33,103 nt of DNA from a virus, in IMG/VR virus record IMGVR_UViG_3300030109_000565, positions 1 to 33,103 of that record; one strand, written 5' to 3'. The notes under the pieces were generated by a model that was not told the origin of the DNA, searched no databases, and worked only from the letters and a program-made list of their open reading frames with translations. Made by a program: the position numbers and the translations under genes. Shown here piece after piece: positions 7,654 through 17,800 of the stretch (positions within the stretch are counted from its first letter, which is position 1; the number at the start of each line of letters is the position of its first letter).

Positions 7654-10476
7654 ATGGTTGGAGTTATAAGACAAAAAACAGAAAGAATGAATCAAGGTAT
7701 TCGTACTTTTAGATTTCAAAATGTTAAGTCTGAAGAGAATCAGCAAATTATAAATGCAGTTGATAATGCTAATAAAATTCTTGTTAGAGAAGTTGACAAG
7801 GATATGAAAAAAGAAACTGCAAAGATGGTAATGAAATCTAAAGAAGAATATCTTGCATATGAAAATGGTATTCCAAAACTTCTTTCACCTGAGCTTCTTG
7901 CAAGAATGGGAGCTAATCAAAAAGCTCTATATGTTGAAACTATAAAGAAAAACCATGCCGCTTTAATTGAAAAAGATATTCAAAATTTAGTTAATAAAAT
8001 AAGAGTTGATAATCTATTTGTTAAAGATGGCAATGTTAAATTTAGAGATCAAGCTTCCAATGCTATTGATGCTTATATTTCTGAGATGGGTGCAGAAGGA
8101 GAGTATAAAACATTTGCATTAGAATCTGCAAAGCAACAGGTAGCTGATTCAGCTTTGCATTTAAGAGAGCAAAGAGCGAACAGAGAATTTGCAGAACAAG
8201 ACTTTCAAAGAGAACAATTTATTAATAGTGAATTAGAGAAGTTTACAAACTTAATAAGTGAAACAGGTAATTTATCTCCAGAGCATATTAATTATATTAA
8301 AAATGATTTATTAGATAGTAATTTAACACCAGCAAGTAACGCAAGAAGTAATAAAAAAATAGATGAATTTTTTCATAATTATTCATTAAGAGAGTTTATA
8401 AGAGGTAGTCTTAGATTACCAACAGATGAAAGATTATTGGTTCAAAAAGCTGGAAGAGATTGGGGTATAGGATTACTTACTGATAAAGAATTATTAGAAG
8501 AATTAAAAGATCACTCTTCATTAGCACAAACTCTTTTATTAGGGAATAGACCACCTTCTTTTAGGGCTGACTTTGATACTTTAGATGCAACAGTTCAATC
8601 CAAAAATTCTTTTAACCGAAATAAAGATAACAATGCACAATTACAAAATACAATAGACAATATAGATCTAGAATTTAACAAAAGTGAAACTGTTGAACAA
8701 TTTTTACAAGCAATTAAATATAATGAAATAGAAGATGACAGTGTTAAGTCTTATGTTGATTCTAAAATTCAAGTATTTGAAGCAAGACAAGATCTTAAAA
8801 AAGTACGTGATAATCCAGAAAAGTTTAGCTTAATAACAAAAGCTTTAGCAACACAAGATCCAGATATATTAAAAAATGTTGAAGGTGTTGAAGCAATCAA
8901 GGAAGCAATTGAAGGTGGTTATGGTGGTGAAGTTCAAACTTTACCACTCTTTCGTGGTTTAACAAGTTCTTTTTCAGCTACAGAAACATCTGAAAACTAT
9001 TCTAAAATGGCAGATTTTGTAAGTAATGCTTATTTAAGAGGAAATGTAACATCAGCACAAAATGTGGCTGGACAAGTTGGAGAAGGAGGCAACTTTAAGA
9101 AAGCATTTAATCAAATACAAAAATCTTTTACTGAGGAATATACAGATGATGATTTTGAATTGTTTGTTAAAAATTTTGTAATAAGTTCTTCAAATGTAGA
9201 ATTATTGGAACAGGCAATTAATGGTAAATTAAATCCTCAACAAACTCTTACACTTTTTAATAATCTAAAAGGTTTTGATAAAACACCTGTAGTTGATAGA
9301 GATGGAAAATATATTCGTACTAATTTTTTTATAGATAGTAGATTGAATTTAAATGCTGAAAATAGAAAAAAGCTAGAATCATTTATGGAAATAATGAGTT
9401 TAGAAACATTTACAAGTGAATCAGACGGTTTAGATGTTAATCAAGTTGAACGTAAACTAATCTATCTTAGTCAACCTCCAAAACCTGCGGATAAAAAATC
9501 TTTAAAATTAATATTAGGTGGAGGCAATAAAGAAGAAAAAAATCCAGAAGAATTTATAAGAGAAATTATTATTGATGTATTTTCAACAGAAACTGAAAAC
9601 AATCCTTTTTTAGTAAATGAAATGGTTGAAGAAATTAATGATATTACTGAATATTATGGCATGATGGTTTTAAGAGAAGATAAAGATGATAGTGAAAAAT
9701 TAAAAAATATGAAAGGTTTTGTAGAAAATGCTCTTCGTAGAAGGTATCAAGAACCACATCCATATCAAATAGATTTTTTAAGTGAAGACTCTAAGTTAAT
9801 GTTAGGTAGTTTAAATTATTTAACCTCTGAAGAGTTAGATAATGCTACTAGTAAAATGGAACAAGAATTAAGTATGGCTAATACTGATGGTGATTTTACT
9901 TATACATTAGATAAAGAAAAAGTTGAGAAAGAAGAAGGATATAAACTTGTTAAGTTATTAACAATAGCAAGTACAGGGGATAACCCAATGTTCTTAGCTT
10001 TAGATGTTGAATCAAGAGAAGTTTTGAAATGGGTTAATCCAGATGCTGGCCCAGAAATAGTCGCAGGTATTCCAGAATATTTAGCTTGGTCATTGGAAGA
10101 GTTTATGGTGAAAGAAAAATCATCAGATCTAGATGCTACGCCAATGTCTATTAAGGTTAATGAAGATTCAGATTTTTTAGAACTTGGAGAAGCAGATACA
10201 AAAGCAACTTTAAATAGAAAAGAAAAAATAAATGAATTAATGTTTGAAGAGTTTGGCACACGCCCTTTTCGTATTAAAGAAGAATCAGTACAAGATCTAG
10301 ATGAATCTGAATCTACTTATGTAAGTACTATACCTAATCCAATTGGAGCATTTAGAGAGTTTTTAAAGCAAGGAGGTATAAGGAAAATGATAGAAGATTA
10401 TATAAATAATAAAAATAATTCAGATGAAATTCCTAATGAATTAAAAGAAAAAATTTCAGAGTTTCAAAATAGATAG
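7654..10476 (+). CDS. Internal virion (ejection) protein, gp15-like
   Basis: A 940-residue, largely helical, charged protein starting one base after the previous stop with a weak AAAGG site. No enzyme motif, signal peptide or clear membrane segment is seen. Glu/Lys/Asn-rich helical stretches dominate (for example residues 30-110 and 150-190). Size and position between the gp14-like and the 1471-residue protein agree with T7 gp15 (747 residues), which forms the periplasmic tube of the ejection machine. The gene is very AT-rich. I am confident that it is an ejectosome protein, less so of a detailed gp15 homology. Confidence 0.72.
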   Translation: MVGVIRQKTERMNQGIRTFRFQNVKSEENQQIINAVDNANKILVREVDKDMKKETAKMVMKSKEEYLAYENGIPKLLSPELLARMGANQKALYVETIKKNHAALIEKDIQNLVNKIRVDNLFVKDGNVKFRDQASNAIDAYISEMGAEGEYKTFALESAKQQVADSALHLREQRANREFAEQDFQREQFINSELEKFTNLISETGNLSPEHINYIKNDLLDSNLTPASNARSNKKIDEFFHNYSLREFIRGSLRLPTDERLLVQKAGRDWGIGLLTDKELLEELKDHSSLAQTLLLGNRPPSFRADFDTLDATVQSKNSFNRNKDNNAQLQNTIDNIDLEFNKSETVEQFLQAIKYNEIEDDSVKSYVDSKIQVFEARQDLKKVRDNPEKFSLITKALATQDPDILKNVEGVEAIKEAIEGGYGGEVQTLPLFRGLTSSFSATETSENYSKMADFVSNAYLRGNVTSAQNVAGQVGEGGNFKKAFNQIQKSFTEEYTDDDFELFVKNFVISSSNVELLEQAINGKLNPQQTLTLFNNLKGFDKTPVVDRDGKYIRTNFFIDSRLNLNAENRKKLESFMEIMSLETFTSESDGLDVNQVERKLIYLSQPPKPADKKSLKLILGGGNKEEKNPEEFIREIIIDVFSTETENNPFLVNEMVEEINDITEYYGMMVLREDKDDSEKLKNMKGFVENALRRRYQEPHPYQIDFLSEDSKLMLGSLNYLTSEELDNATSKMEQELSMANTDGDFTYTLDKEKVEKEEGYKLVKLLTIASTGDNPMFLALDVESREVLKWVNPDAGPEIVAGIPEYLAWSLEEFMVKEKSSDLDATPMSIKVNEDSDFLELGEADTKATLNRKEKINELMFEEFGTRPFRIKEESVQDLDESESTYVSTIPNPIGAFREFLKQGGIRKMIEDYINNKNNSDEIPNELKEKISEFQNR

Positions 10477-10484
10477 ATAATAAT

Positions 10485-13400
10485 ATGGCAACAAGTTTAT
10501 ACTCACCTCAAAGTCCATTAACATTACCAAGTGATTCATTTCCAGCTAGCCCTTCTTTGCTTAATACTTGGAAAGCTCAGATGACTTACTCATATCTGCC
10601 AATTATAAATCATTTAAAAAATAATCATAAGGCTAGTTTTCAATTTAGAGATCCAGAGTTTAATCCTTTTGAAGAAGACTTTACTGGTTATGAAGAACAT
10701 AAAAAATTCTTAATTGAAAACTCTGCAAATCCTAGTCATATGTTTATACTTAAAGATCAGATAGATCGTTCTAATAAAGCAAGAGAAGTATTACATAGAT
10801 CTTCTATAACAAAACAACTTATTACTGGTATATTTGATCCTGTTAATTTAATTCCTATTCCTTTAGGTGGCCCATCTATTGGTTTTTTTAGATCAGCTTT
10901 AAGAGTTTCAGCAGGTGTTGGTGCTTTGTCTGCCGCTTCTGAAGCTATAAGGGCACCTCTTGATCCTACATATCAAGAAGGTGAAGCTTCATTTAATATT
11001 GGTATGGGCCTTGCTTCTGGTTTTGTTTTAGGTGGAGCATTGTCTTTTGTTAAGTACACACCTAAAGAAAGAAAGGCTATAGAAGATTTAAAGCGTGATG
11101 CTGAAACACAGATGGCTGATAAAGGTATTTTAAGTAAACCAGAATATGATAGTAGACTTCCAAGAGAAGAAAGAATGTTTGCTGATATGAAAGATGAAAC
11201 TGTTTTTGATACACTTAAAAAAGAACAGGCACAATTAAAAAAACAAATTGGTTATTTAGATAATGCAAAAGCAAAATTAGAAAACGAAAGATCTATCTTT
11301 AATAATATACCAGAATTAAAACCATTAGAACAAGAAATAAATTTAAAAGCACAAAAGATTCAACAAATTGAAGATATAATTAATGATCTTCTACCACCTA
11401 AACGTGTGGTAAAAGCAGATTTAGAAAATAATATTAACTTAATATTATCTACTACAAAAATTTCTAAATTAAAAAATGAAATAAATCCTGAGCTTTATAA
11501 TGCTTTGATAAAACTTCAAAGAGAAGGTATGGCAGATGGTAAGTTATCAAGAGGTATGACAAGTAGTGGTTTAGCTAAGTCTAAAATAAGAAACTTTAAT
11601 AAACAAATTTCAGCATTAAAAAACATAAAAATAAAAACAGTACAAAATTTTAAAGATTTAGAAATGTTACAAATTTCAAAAGATGTTTACAGCAATGCTG
11701 TTAAAGCTCAAAAGAAAGTAAAGATTGCTGATACTGAATTAAAAAATTTAAGTAAGGAAGTTGATGTAGATGAGTTAAAAAATAGAGTTGGTGTATTTAA
11801 AAGAAAGTCAGCAGGAGGTATGAGTAAAGAAGATTTTGAAGATTTAAATAATTTATTTAGACTTATTGAAGTTGAGAAATTTAAATTAAAACAATTAAGA
11901 AGAAATGTAAGTAAAAGACATGGATCAAATATATCAAGGCTTGAAGAAGAAGTAAGAAAATTTGAAAGACAACTTGATAACAAACAAGACATTGTTAATA
12001 CTGTTAAGCATGAAAAAGATCTAAGGCTAATGGAAGCTTCAGAGTTTGGTATTCAAATCAAACAAGATGAAAACTGGTGGAATGATTCTGCATTTAATAG
12101 GGCTGTTTCAACTCCGTTAAAAAGAATTGTAAATAGTAAACTGCCTAATATTTTTAAAGTAAATGTTATGAATCTTGCGGCAGATGGTGGCATGATTCTT
12201 AATACTCATAAGCTTGGATTTAGTATGGGTCAGTCTGTTCATATGTCTTTACCTGTTTACAAAGGAGAAGTTCATAAAGCTATAAAAGGATTAAGAGAAC
12301 TATGGGCTGAAGAAGGAAAGAAAAGTGCGACTACTTTATTACAGTATGATTTTTCTAATGCTGTAGCTAAGAATAATAATAGATTAGCTTATCTACCTAA
12401 TAAATTTTTAGGTACAAAGTTTAAAAAAGATATAACTTTTGAAGAATTTACAACACGCATAAATGAATATCGTATTAAAAATATAAAACCTGAAACAGAT
12501 GTTGAAGCAAGGGCTGTAAAAATTATAGATGAGTTCTATGACAAATGGGAAGTTAGATTAAAAGAAACTGGTATGATTGGAAGCCAAAAATACTTTGAAG
12601 GTTTACAAGTTGTAAGAGCAAATCAACTTAAAGAGTTTCAAGAAAAACTTTCTAAGCTAAGAGAAACACAAAATAAACAACTAAAAAGAAGAGAAGATAT
12701 AGAAAGAACTTTAAGGAATAAACAAAAAGAATTTGATAGATTACAAAATCAATACAAAGGTTCTGGTAGATTTGCAGGTCTTAATCAAAGAGAAATGGAA
12801 AAGTTTATAGAAGTTAAATCTAAAATTAAAAAAATTAAAGAAGATTTGCAAGACAGAAATAAAATGTTACCTTTCTTTGATCTTACATCAGCAGACTATA
12901 AGTATTTAAGATTATTGACAGAAGATATTATTCCTAAGATACAAAAAGAATTTAGATTTATTGAAAAACAATTAAAAAGTTTTGAGTCTACAAAAATTCT
13001 ACCAACGAATGAAGCTAAGATGCATCCTCGTTATTGGAATAAAACTGCTATTAAAAAGAATATGCCTAAGTTTAAAAATATATTAAAAGAATATTATAGT
13101 AAGCCAAACAATAGACTTGTTGTGGATAGAAAATTAGATGGTTCTTACACAGAAAAAACATTATCTCCAAATGAAATTGATAAATGGGTAGATGATTTAG
13201 TAGATGATCTAATGACTCAAGAAGATATTCTTGATCCATCAAATGCTTATTATGGTATGGGCCGTTCTAAGCATCTTCAGCATAGAAGAATAGATATACC
13301 AAATGAATTGGTTTATGATTTTATTCAACAGAATCCAATACAAGTAATGGCGGCTTACATTGCAAGAACAGCACCAGCTTATGAGTTTAATATTAAGTTT

Positions 13401-14900
13401 GGTGGAAGAACTTTTGATACTTTACTAGGAGAAATGGAAGAGGCTTCAATTTTAGCAGGTAGAAGTACAGATGAAATCAATGCAGGTAAAAGAGATTTTA
13501 CTGCTTTATATGATCAGATTGTTGGTGCTATGGCAAAGGAACCATCACGAATAAGTTTTAAAGTTGCAAATTTTTTAAGAACTGTCGCTCAATTAAATTA
13601 TCTTGGAAGTGCTGGTTTGTCTGCAATTTCTGAACCCTTTAAAATTATTTTTGAAAATGGTGCTGGTAATACTTTTAGAGGTTTGCTCACTGGTTTGGAT
13701 GCTATTATAAAAAGAAAAGATATTTCAAAAAAAGCAGCAGGTGAAACCATGCTTTCTGGTGAAGCTTTGGAACCTGTGTTTGGCTCAGTGCAAATGAGAT
13801 TAGTAGATGAATTAACTTTAAATCCTTTTACTGATAATGCATGGGATAGAATTGGTGGTAAATTAAAAGATTCTTTTTATATATTGAATGGTCTTGGCCC
13901 TATAACCAATGCTTTTAAACAATGGACAGGTATTACAAATCAACATACTCTTATAGAAACTATGTTAAAGGTTTCTAAAGGTAAGGCTGATGCAGATGAA
14001 CTTACTTATTTAGCTCGTTATGGTTTAGAAAAAAGAGATGCAGATAAAATATCTGAGTTATTTAATGATGGTGTTATTCAAAAGAATGACAGAGGAATGT
14101 ATTATGCTAATACAGAAGAGTGGACAGATCCTGTTATAACAAAACGCTTTCGTGTTGCATTAGCTAATAATGTTATGAACACTATTATGATGGGAACACC
14201 TGCTGATAAACCTATACTTGTTAGTGGTGTTGCTTATCTTCCTCAAAAGTTTAGAATGTTTTTTCCAAAGAAAGCTATTATGGATGATCCAAGAGTGCCA
14301 GGGTATATTCGTATTGAGAATGGTTTTCTTGGATTGCCTTTTCAATTCTATAGTTATTCTTTAGCTGCAGTTAGTAAAGTTAATAGTGCGGCGGCTTCTG
14401 GTCAAGCTAAAAGCAAAGCAACTGCTGTTATTACAGCTATGAGTTTAGCTTATCTTGGTCAAAAAATTAGAACTCCAGATTATATTTGGGATGATATGAA
14501 TCCTCAAGATAAAATGATGAGAGCTTTTGATTATTCAGGATTAGCTTCTTTATATTCAGGATTGTTTTATGAAGCTATGCATACATCTTTAGCTGTAGGT
14601 GGGCCTGATATTACTGGTGGTTTTTTACAACCTAAGTATGATACTAAAGATAAAGGCTTAGAAAGCGTTGTTGGTTTGTCTGGAGCAGGGCCAAGTTATT
14701 TCTATGATTTTGCTTCAAATTCTTTTGAACTTGCTTTTGACCATAAATTAGATTATTCAGATGGTGTTGCAGAATTTATAAATGGTGACAGAGGAAATGC
14801 GGCTAAAGGTTTAATAAGACAATTACCATTTGCCAGAATACCATGGTGGAAACAACAGGTTTATGAATTTACAAACGCAATAGATAGGAATGTGGATTAA
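10485..14900 (+). CDS. Internal virion (ejection) protein, gp16-like, 1471 residues
   Basis: The largest gene of the genome. After about 110 polar residues there is a hydrophobic Gly/Ala-rich section (residues about 115-185, with ITGIFDPVNLIPIPLGGP and ASGFVLGGALSFV). Long Lys/Glu coiled-coil regions (about 215-530 and 700-850) and a mixed C-terminal domain follow. The position after the other two ejection proteins and the size (T7 gp16 is 1318) point to the inner-membrane-spanning ejection protein. I do not see the N-terminal lytic transglycosylase domain of T7 gp16, so wall opening may need another enzyme. Only four bases separate it from the tail-fibre gene. Confidence 0.75.
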   Translation: MATSLYSPQSPLTLPSDSFPASPSLLNTWKAQMTYSYLPIINHLKNNHKASFQFRDPEFNPFEEDFTGYEEHKKFLIENSANPSHMFILKDQIDRSNKAREVLHRSSITKQLITGIFDPVNLIPIPLGGPSIGFFRSALRVSAGVGALSAASEAIRAPLDPTYQEGEASFNIGMGLASGFVLGGALSFVKYTPKERKAIEDLKRDAETQMADKGILSKPEYDSRLPREERMFADMKDETVFDTLKKEQAQLKKQIGYLDNAKAKLENERSIFNNIPELKPLEQEINLKAQKIQQIEDIINDLLPPKRVVKADLENNINLILSTTKISKLKNEINPELYNALIKLQREGMADGKLSRGMTSSGLAKSKIRNFNKQISALKNIKIKTVQNFKDLEMLQISKDVYSNAVKAQKKVKIADTELKNLSKEVDVDELKNRVGVFKRKSAGGMSKEDFEDLNNLFRLIEVEKFKLKQLRRNVSKRHGSNISRLEEEVRKFERQLDNKQDIVNTVKHEKDLRLMEASEFGIQIKQDENWWNDSAFNRAVSTPLKRIVNSKLPNIFKVNVMNLAADGGMILNTHKLGFSMGQSVHMSLPVYKGEVHKAIKGLRELWAEEGKKSATTLLQYDFSNAVAKNNNRLAYLPNKFLGTKFKKDITFEEFTTRINEYRIKNIKPETDVEARAVKIIDEFYDKWEVRLKETGMIGSQKYFEGLQVVRANQLKEFQEKLSKLRETQNKQLKRREDIERTLRNKQKEFDRLQNQYKGSGRFAGLNQREMEKFIEVKSKIKKIKEDLQDRNKMLPFFDLTSADYKYLRLLTEDIIPKIQKEFRFIEKQLKSFESTKILPTNEAKMHPRYWNKTAIKKNMPKFKNILKEYYSKPNNRLVVDRKLDGSYTEKTLSPNEIDKWVDDLVDDLMTQEDILDPSNAYYGMGRSKHLQHRRIDIPNELVYDFIQQNPIQVMAAYIARTAPAYEFNIKFGGRTFDTLLGEMEEASILAGRSTDEINAGKRDFTALYDQIVGAMAKEPSRISFKVANFLRTVAQLNYLGSAGLSAISEPFKIIFENGAGNTFRGLLTGLDAIIKRKDISKKAAGETMLSGEALEPVFGSVQMRLVDELTLNPFTDNAWDRIGGKLKDSFYILNGLGPITNAFKQWTGITNQHTLIETMLKVSKGKADADELTYLARYGLEKRDADKISELFNDGVIQKNDRGMYYANTEEWTDPVITKRFRVALANNVMNTIMMGTPADKPILVSGVAYLPQKFRMFFPKKAIMDDPRVPGYIRIENGFLGLPFQFYSYSLAAVSKVNSAAASGQAKSKATAVITAMSLAYLGQKIRTPDYIWDDMNPQDKMMRAFDYSGLASLYSGLFYEAMHTSLAVGGPDITGGFLQPKYDTKDKGLESVVGLSGAGPSYFYDFASNSFELAFDHKLDYSDGVAEFINGDRGNAAKGLIRQLPFARIPWWKQQVYEFTNAIDRNVD

Positions 14901-14903
14901 GCT

Positions 14904-16262
14904 ATGACAATAAGCACATCAGATAATACACCAAGAGTTTCATATTCTGTTTCAGAAGGTGCAACTCAAACATCATTTACAGTTTCATTTCAATTTTTTT
15001 CTGAGTCAGATTTAAATGTATATGTAGACGGTACGAAGAAGACAATCACCACTCATTACACCGTGTCAGGTGGATCTGGTTCTACAGGTACAGTTTCAAT
15101 ATCAGTTACTGGTGCAAGTGGTGGATCAACTGTTCTTATTACTAGAGAGATAGCATTAGATAGAACTACAGATTTTCCAACATCAGGTGCATTTACAGTA
15201 TCAACTCTAAATACTGAGCTTGATAGATTTGTAGCTATACAAGCAGATCTTGATGACAATGTAACACGATCAATTCATTTAGCAGACGCTGATACTGCTG
15301 TTAGTATGGAGTTGCCATTAAAAGCAAGTAGACTTGGAACAGTATTAGGTTTTAATGCCAGCACTGGTGCAGTGGAAGCAGGCCCAACTATTGCAAATGT
15401 TAATTCCCTCTCAGCCATCACAGCAAATATTAATACAGTTGCAGGAATATCTGGTAATGTTACTACAGTTGCTGGTATGTCTTCAAATTTGTCTACTGTA
15501 GCAGGGATATCTTCAAATGTAAGTAGTGTAGCTGGAGTAGCAAGTTTAATTACGAGTGATTTTGTTAGTGATTTAAACACATTAGCAACTTCTGCCATTG
15601 TAGAAGACTTAAATATCTTAGCAACGAGCGACATTGTGAGTGATTTAAATACGCTTGCTACATCTGATATAGTCTCTGACATAAATGTTTTAGCAACGAG
15701 TGATATAGTTTCTGATATAAATACTTTAGCTACGAGCGATATCGTAAGCGACTTAAATACGTTAGCTACTAGCGATATTGTAAGTGACTTAAATACATTA
15801 GCTACATCTGCAATCGTTGAAGATTTAAATTTACTTGCTACTTCTTCTGTTATTGCTGATATGGCTTCATTAGCAGGGTCAGGTGGAAGTCCAAATATAA
15901 CTTCAGTAACAACAAGTGGTGACATAGTAATTGGTGGTTTGTTAAAAATGCCAGATGTTACCAGTGGCAAAATACTTGTAGGTGATGGAACAAGTTATCA
16001 AGAAGTAGCTGTTAGTGGTGATGTAACAATAGCAAGTAGTGGTGCTGTTACTATAGGCAGTGATGCTGTTGAAAGTGGTATGTTAAATGACAACGTAATT
16101 AGTGGACAAACAGAATTAGCAAGTGGGATTGCTGATACAGATGAAATATTAATTAGTGACGAAGGTACAATTAAACGAACCGATATGTCTGTTGTTAAAA
16201 CTTATGTAGGTGGTTCATCAGCAAGCAAAGGTTTCGCAGTAGCAATGGCAATAGCACTTTAG
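14904..16262 (+). CDS. Tail fibre with T7-fibre-like N-terminal anchor and 12-residue repeats
   Basis: A 452-residue protein. The first ~140 residues (PRVSYSVSEGATQTSFTV, LNVYVDGTKK, VLITREIALDRTTDF, LNTELDRFVAIQADL) match the N-terminal domain of T7 gp17-type fibres that docks on the tail. Then come TVAGIS-type heptad-like repeats (about 170-215), eight 12-residue repeats centred on LATSDIVSD (about 224-319), and a beta-rich Gly/Ser section. The end (KGFAVAMAIAL) is short, with no obvious receptor-binding head, so the following proteins may supply the tip. Trimeric rod formation is inferred from the repeat pattern. Confidence 0.87.
   Translation: MTISTSDNTPRVSYSVSEGATQTSFTVSFQFFSESDLNVYVDGTKKTITTHYTVSGGSGSTGTVSISVTGASGGSTVLITREIALDRTTDFPTSGAFTVSTLNTELDRFVAIQADLDDNVTRSIHLADADTAVSMELPLKASRLGTVLGFNASTGAVEAGPTIANVNSLSAITANINTVAGISGNVTTVAGMSSNLSTVAGISSNVSSVAGVASLITSDFVSDLNTLATSAIVEDLNILATSDIVSDLNTLATSDIVSDINVLATSDIVSDINTLATSDIVSDLNTLATSDIVSDLNTLATSAIVEDLNLLATSSVIADMASLAGSGGSPNITSVTTSGDIVIGGLLKMPDVTSGKILVGDGTSYQEVAVSGDVTIASSGAVTIGSDAVESGMLNDNVISGQTELASGIADTDEILISDEGTIKRTDMSVVKTYVGGSSASKGFAVAMAIAL
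15573..15860 (+). repeat. Eight tandem 36-bp units in the tail-fibre gene
   Basis: Eight in-frame units of 36 bases encode LNTLATSDIVSD-like 12-mers. The protein units are nearly identical while the codons differ widely, including Ser written as AGY in some units and TCT in others. The repeats probably build a regular shaft. A partial unit (ITSDFVSD) precedes them. Confidence 0.9.
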
Positions 16263-16271
16263 GAGATAAAA

Positions 16272-16598
16272 ATGGCACAAGATTTTGAACGAAATACAGC
16301 AAACGCAGTTGGTACAGGTGCAACAACCTTACGAACAGCAAACAGTGATGATGCTATAGTTGGTATTACGATTGCTAATGTACACACTGCACAAATTACA
16401 GTTGAGGTATATATTAATGATGGATCAAATGACATTCATATTGTTAAAGATGCGTCTATACCTGTAGGCAGTTCTCTTCAAGTACTAGATGGTGGAGCAA
16501 AAATTGTGATGGTAAGTGGTGATGCTCTTAAAGTTAAAAGTAATACAGCAAGTTCAGCAGATGTTTGGGTTTCTGTTGTAGATACCATAAGCGAATAG
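16272..16598 (+). CDS. Small tail/virion-associated protein, function unknown
   Basis: A 108-residue beta-rich protein with a clear TAGGAGATAAAA ribosome site. The segments DDAIVGITIANVHTAQITVE, VYINDGSNDIHIVKDASIP and LQVLDGGAKIVMVSGDALKV have the alternating pattern of a small beta-sandwich. Proteins of this type occur in fibre clusters of marine phages. It sits between two fibre-like genes, so a structural tail role is likely but not shown by the sequence. Confidence 0.65.
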   Translation: MAQDFERNTANAVGTGATTLRTANSDDAIVGITIANVHTAQITVEVYINDGSNDIHIVKDASIPVGSSLQVLDGGAKIVMVSGDALKVKSNTASSADVWVSVVDTISE

Positions 16599-16608
16599 GA
16601 GTAAGGCT

Positions 16609-17427
16609 ATGCCATATATTGGTAAATCACCAAACGAAGTTCAGAGGACACGATACTACTACACTGTGTCTGCAGGTGCTACGTCTGTATCTGGCTCAGA
16701 TGACAATAGCAAATCGTTAACATTTTCAAGCGGAGAGCTTGTAGATGTATCACTTAACGGTGTATCTCTTGTAGCAGGTACGGATTACAACACAACAACT
16801 TCTAACACAATTGCAGGTCTATCGGCTATGTCTGCGAATGATGTTGTTGAAGTAATTGTCTATGATACATTTAGTACTTTTAGTGGTAGTATATCAGGTG
16901 ACTTTGCAATAGGTGGTGATTTGACAGTAACTGGTGTGGCTTTAGCTAGAGGTGCTGTTGTACAAAGACAATATGTTAATTTAACTAGTACCACACAATT
17001 AGGTATTTCAGGAAATTTAACTGAAATGTCTACAAGTTTAAGAATAGCTTTTACTCCTAAACATGCTTCAAGCGTTTTATATGCTGAATTATCTGCTTGG
17101 TTTTGTAGTCCTAATAATAACGCATTAATGTATTCTCGTATATTTGATGTAACTAATAGTGCAATAGCATCAGAACCACCTTCAGATGGTAGCCGTCTTA
17201 GAGTTCATTGGTCAGCAAGAAAAACAAAATTTGATAGTAATGATTTTGATTACATGCATTATATAATTCCTATTTCTGCAAGCAATACAAATGCCAGAAC
17301 TTATACTCCTTATTTTGGAAGTGAAGCAGGTGGAGGAACAGTAGAGTTTTTATCATCAACACTATCGTCAACTAGTGGTGTTAATTCGCCTATTACATTT
17401 TCTATAACAGAAATATATAATCCGTAA
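16609..17427 (+). CDS. Tail fibre-like / receptor-binding protein
   Basis: A 272-residue protein with a TAGGAGTAAG ribosome site. The N-terminal ~90 residues (MPYIGKSPNEVQRTRYYYTV, FSSGELVDVSLNGVSLVAGT, ANDVVEVIVYDTFST) form a module I know from many marine phage fibre genes. A short linker with ISGDFAIGGDLTVTG leads to a C-terminal beta domain (residues about 115-272) that ends in FSITEIYNP. This layout, a conserved attachment module plus a variable C-terminal domain, is typical of proteins that bind the host surface. The target is unknown. Confidence 0.75.
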   Translation: MPYIGKSPNEVQRTRYYYTVSAGATSVSGSDDNSKSLTFSSGELVDVSLNGVSLVAGTDYNTTTSNTIAGLSAMSANDVVEVIVYDTFSTFSGSISGDFAIGGDLTVTGVALARGAVVQRQYVNLTSTTQLGISGNLTEMSTSLRIAFTPKHASSVLYAELSAWFCSPNNNALMYSRIFDVTNSAIASEPPSDGSRLRVHWSARKTKFDSNDFDYMHYIIPISASNTNARTYTPYFGSEAGGGTVEFLSSTLSSTSGVNSPITFSITEIYNP

Positions 17428-17439
17428 AGAGAGATTTAA

Positions 17440-17790
17440 ATGTCTAAATATAATGGAAAAGTTTTTTTAACAGATGCAGCTATATCATTAAGACCTAATG
17501 GTGGTGTTTCTTTACTAGGCACAGATGCAAAAGATTTACTTTGGGATGCTGTTACTTTAGCTAGTAGTGAAGGTGCCCCTACAGTAGCTGAAGTTAAAGC
17601 TGAACAAAAAAGACTTCAAGCTATTGAAGATGCTACTGCGTATCAACGAACAAGAGCATCAGCTTATCCAGAAATTGCAGAACAATTAGACCTTTTGTAT
17701 CACGACATGGTAGCAGGTAAAGGTGATAAAACAGGAACTTGGTTTTCTACAATTAAAAAAGTAAAAGATGACAATGCTAAACCAAGTTAA
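17440..17790 (+). CDS. Small fibre-associated protein, possible assembly factor
   Basis: A 116-residue protein with an AGAGAGATTT ribosome site. The C-terminal part (RASAYPEIAEQLDLLYHDM, then KTGTWFSTIKKVKDDNAKP) is a motif found at the end of many small phage proteins next to tail fibres. A Lys/Glu-rich helix precedes it (TVAEVKAEQKRLQAIEDATA). No enzymatic residues are evident. A role as a fibre chaperone or accessory is plausible from its position between two fibre-like genes but is inference. Confidence 0.68.
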   Translation: MSKYNGKVFLTDAAISLRPNGGVSLLGTDAKDLLWDAVTLASSEGAPTVAEVKAEQKRLQAIEDATAYQRTRASAYPEIAEQLDLLYHDMVAGKGDKTGTWFSTIKKVKDDNAKPS

Positions 17791-17800
17791 GGAGAAGTAA

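Noticed and set aside
9900-10259. A 119-residue open frame on the minus strand
   Set aside because: It lies wholly within the 940-residue ejection protein gene and is Ser/Phe-rich as expected from the complement of AT-rich coding DNA.
11708-11992. A 94-residue Ser/Leu/Phe-rich open frame on the minus strand
   Set aside because: Shadow of the coiled-coil region of the 1471-residue ejection protein.
15549-15870. CRISPR-like array
   Set aside because: The units are contiguous, in frame and without spacers; they are coding repeats of a tail fibre.
15275-15970. A 231-residue open frame on the minus strand
   Set aside because: It is the complement of the tail-fibre repeats and shows only their mirrored periodicity; no ribosome site and opposite to the late module.
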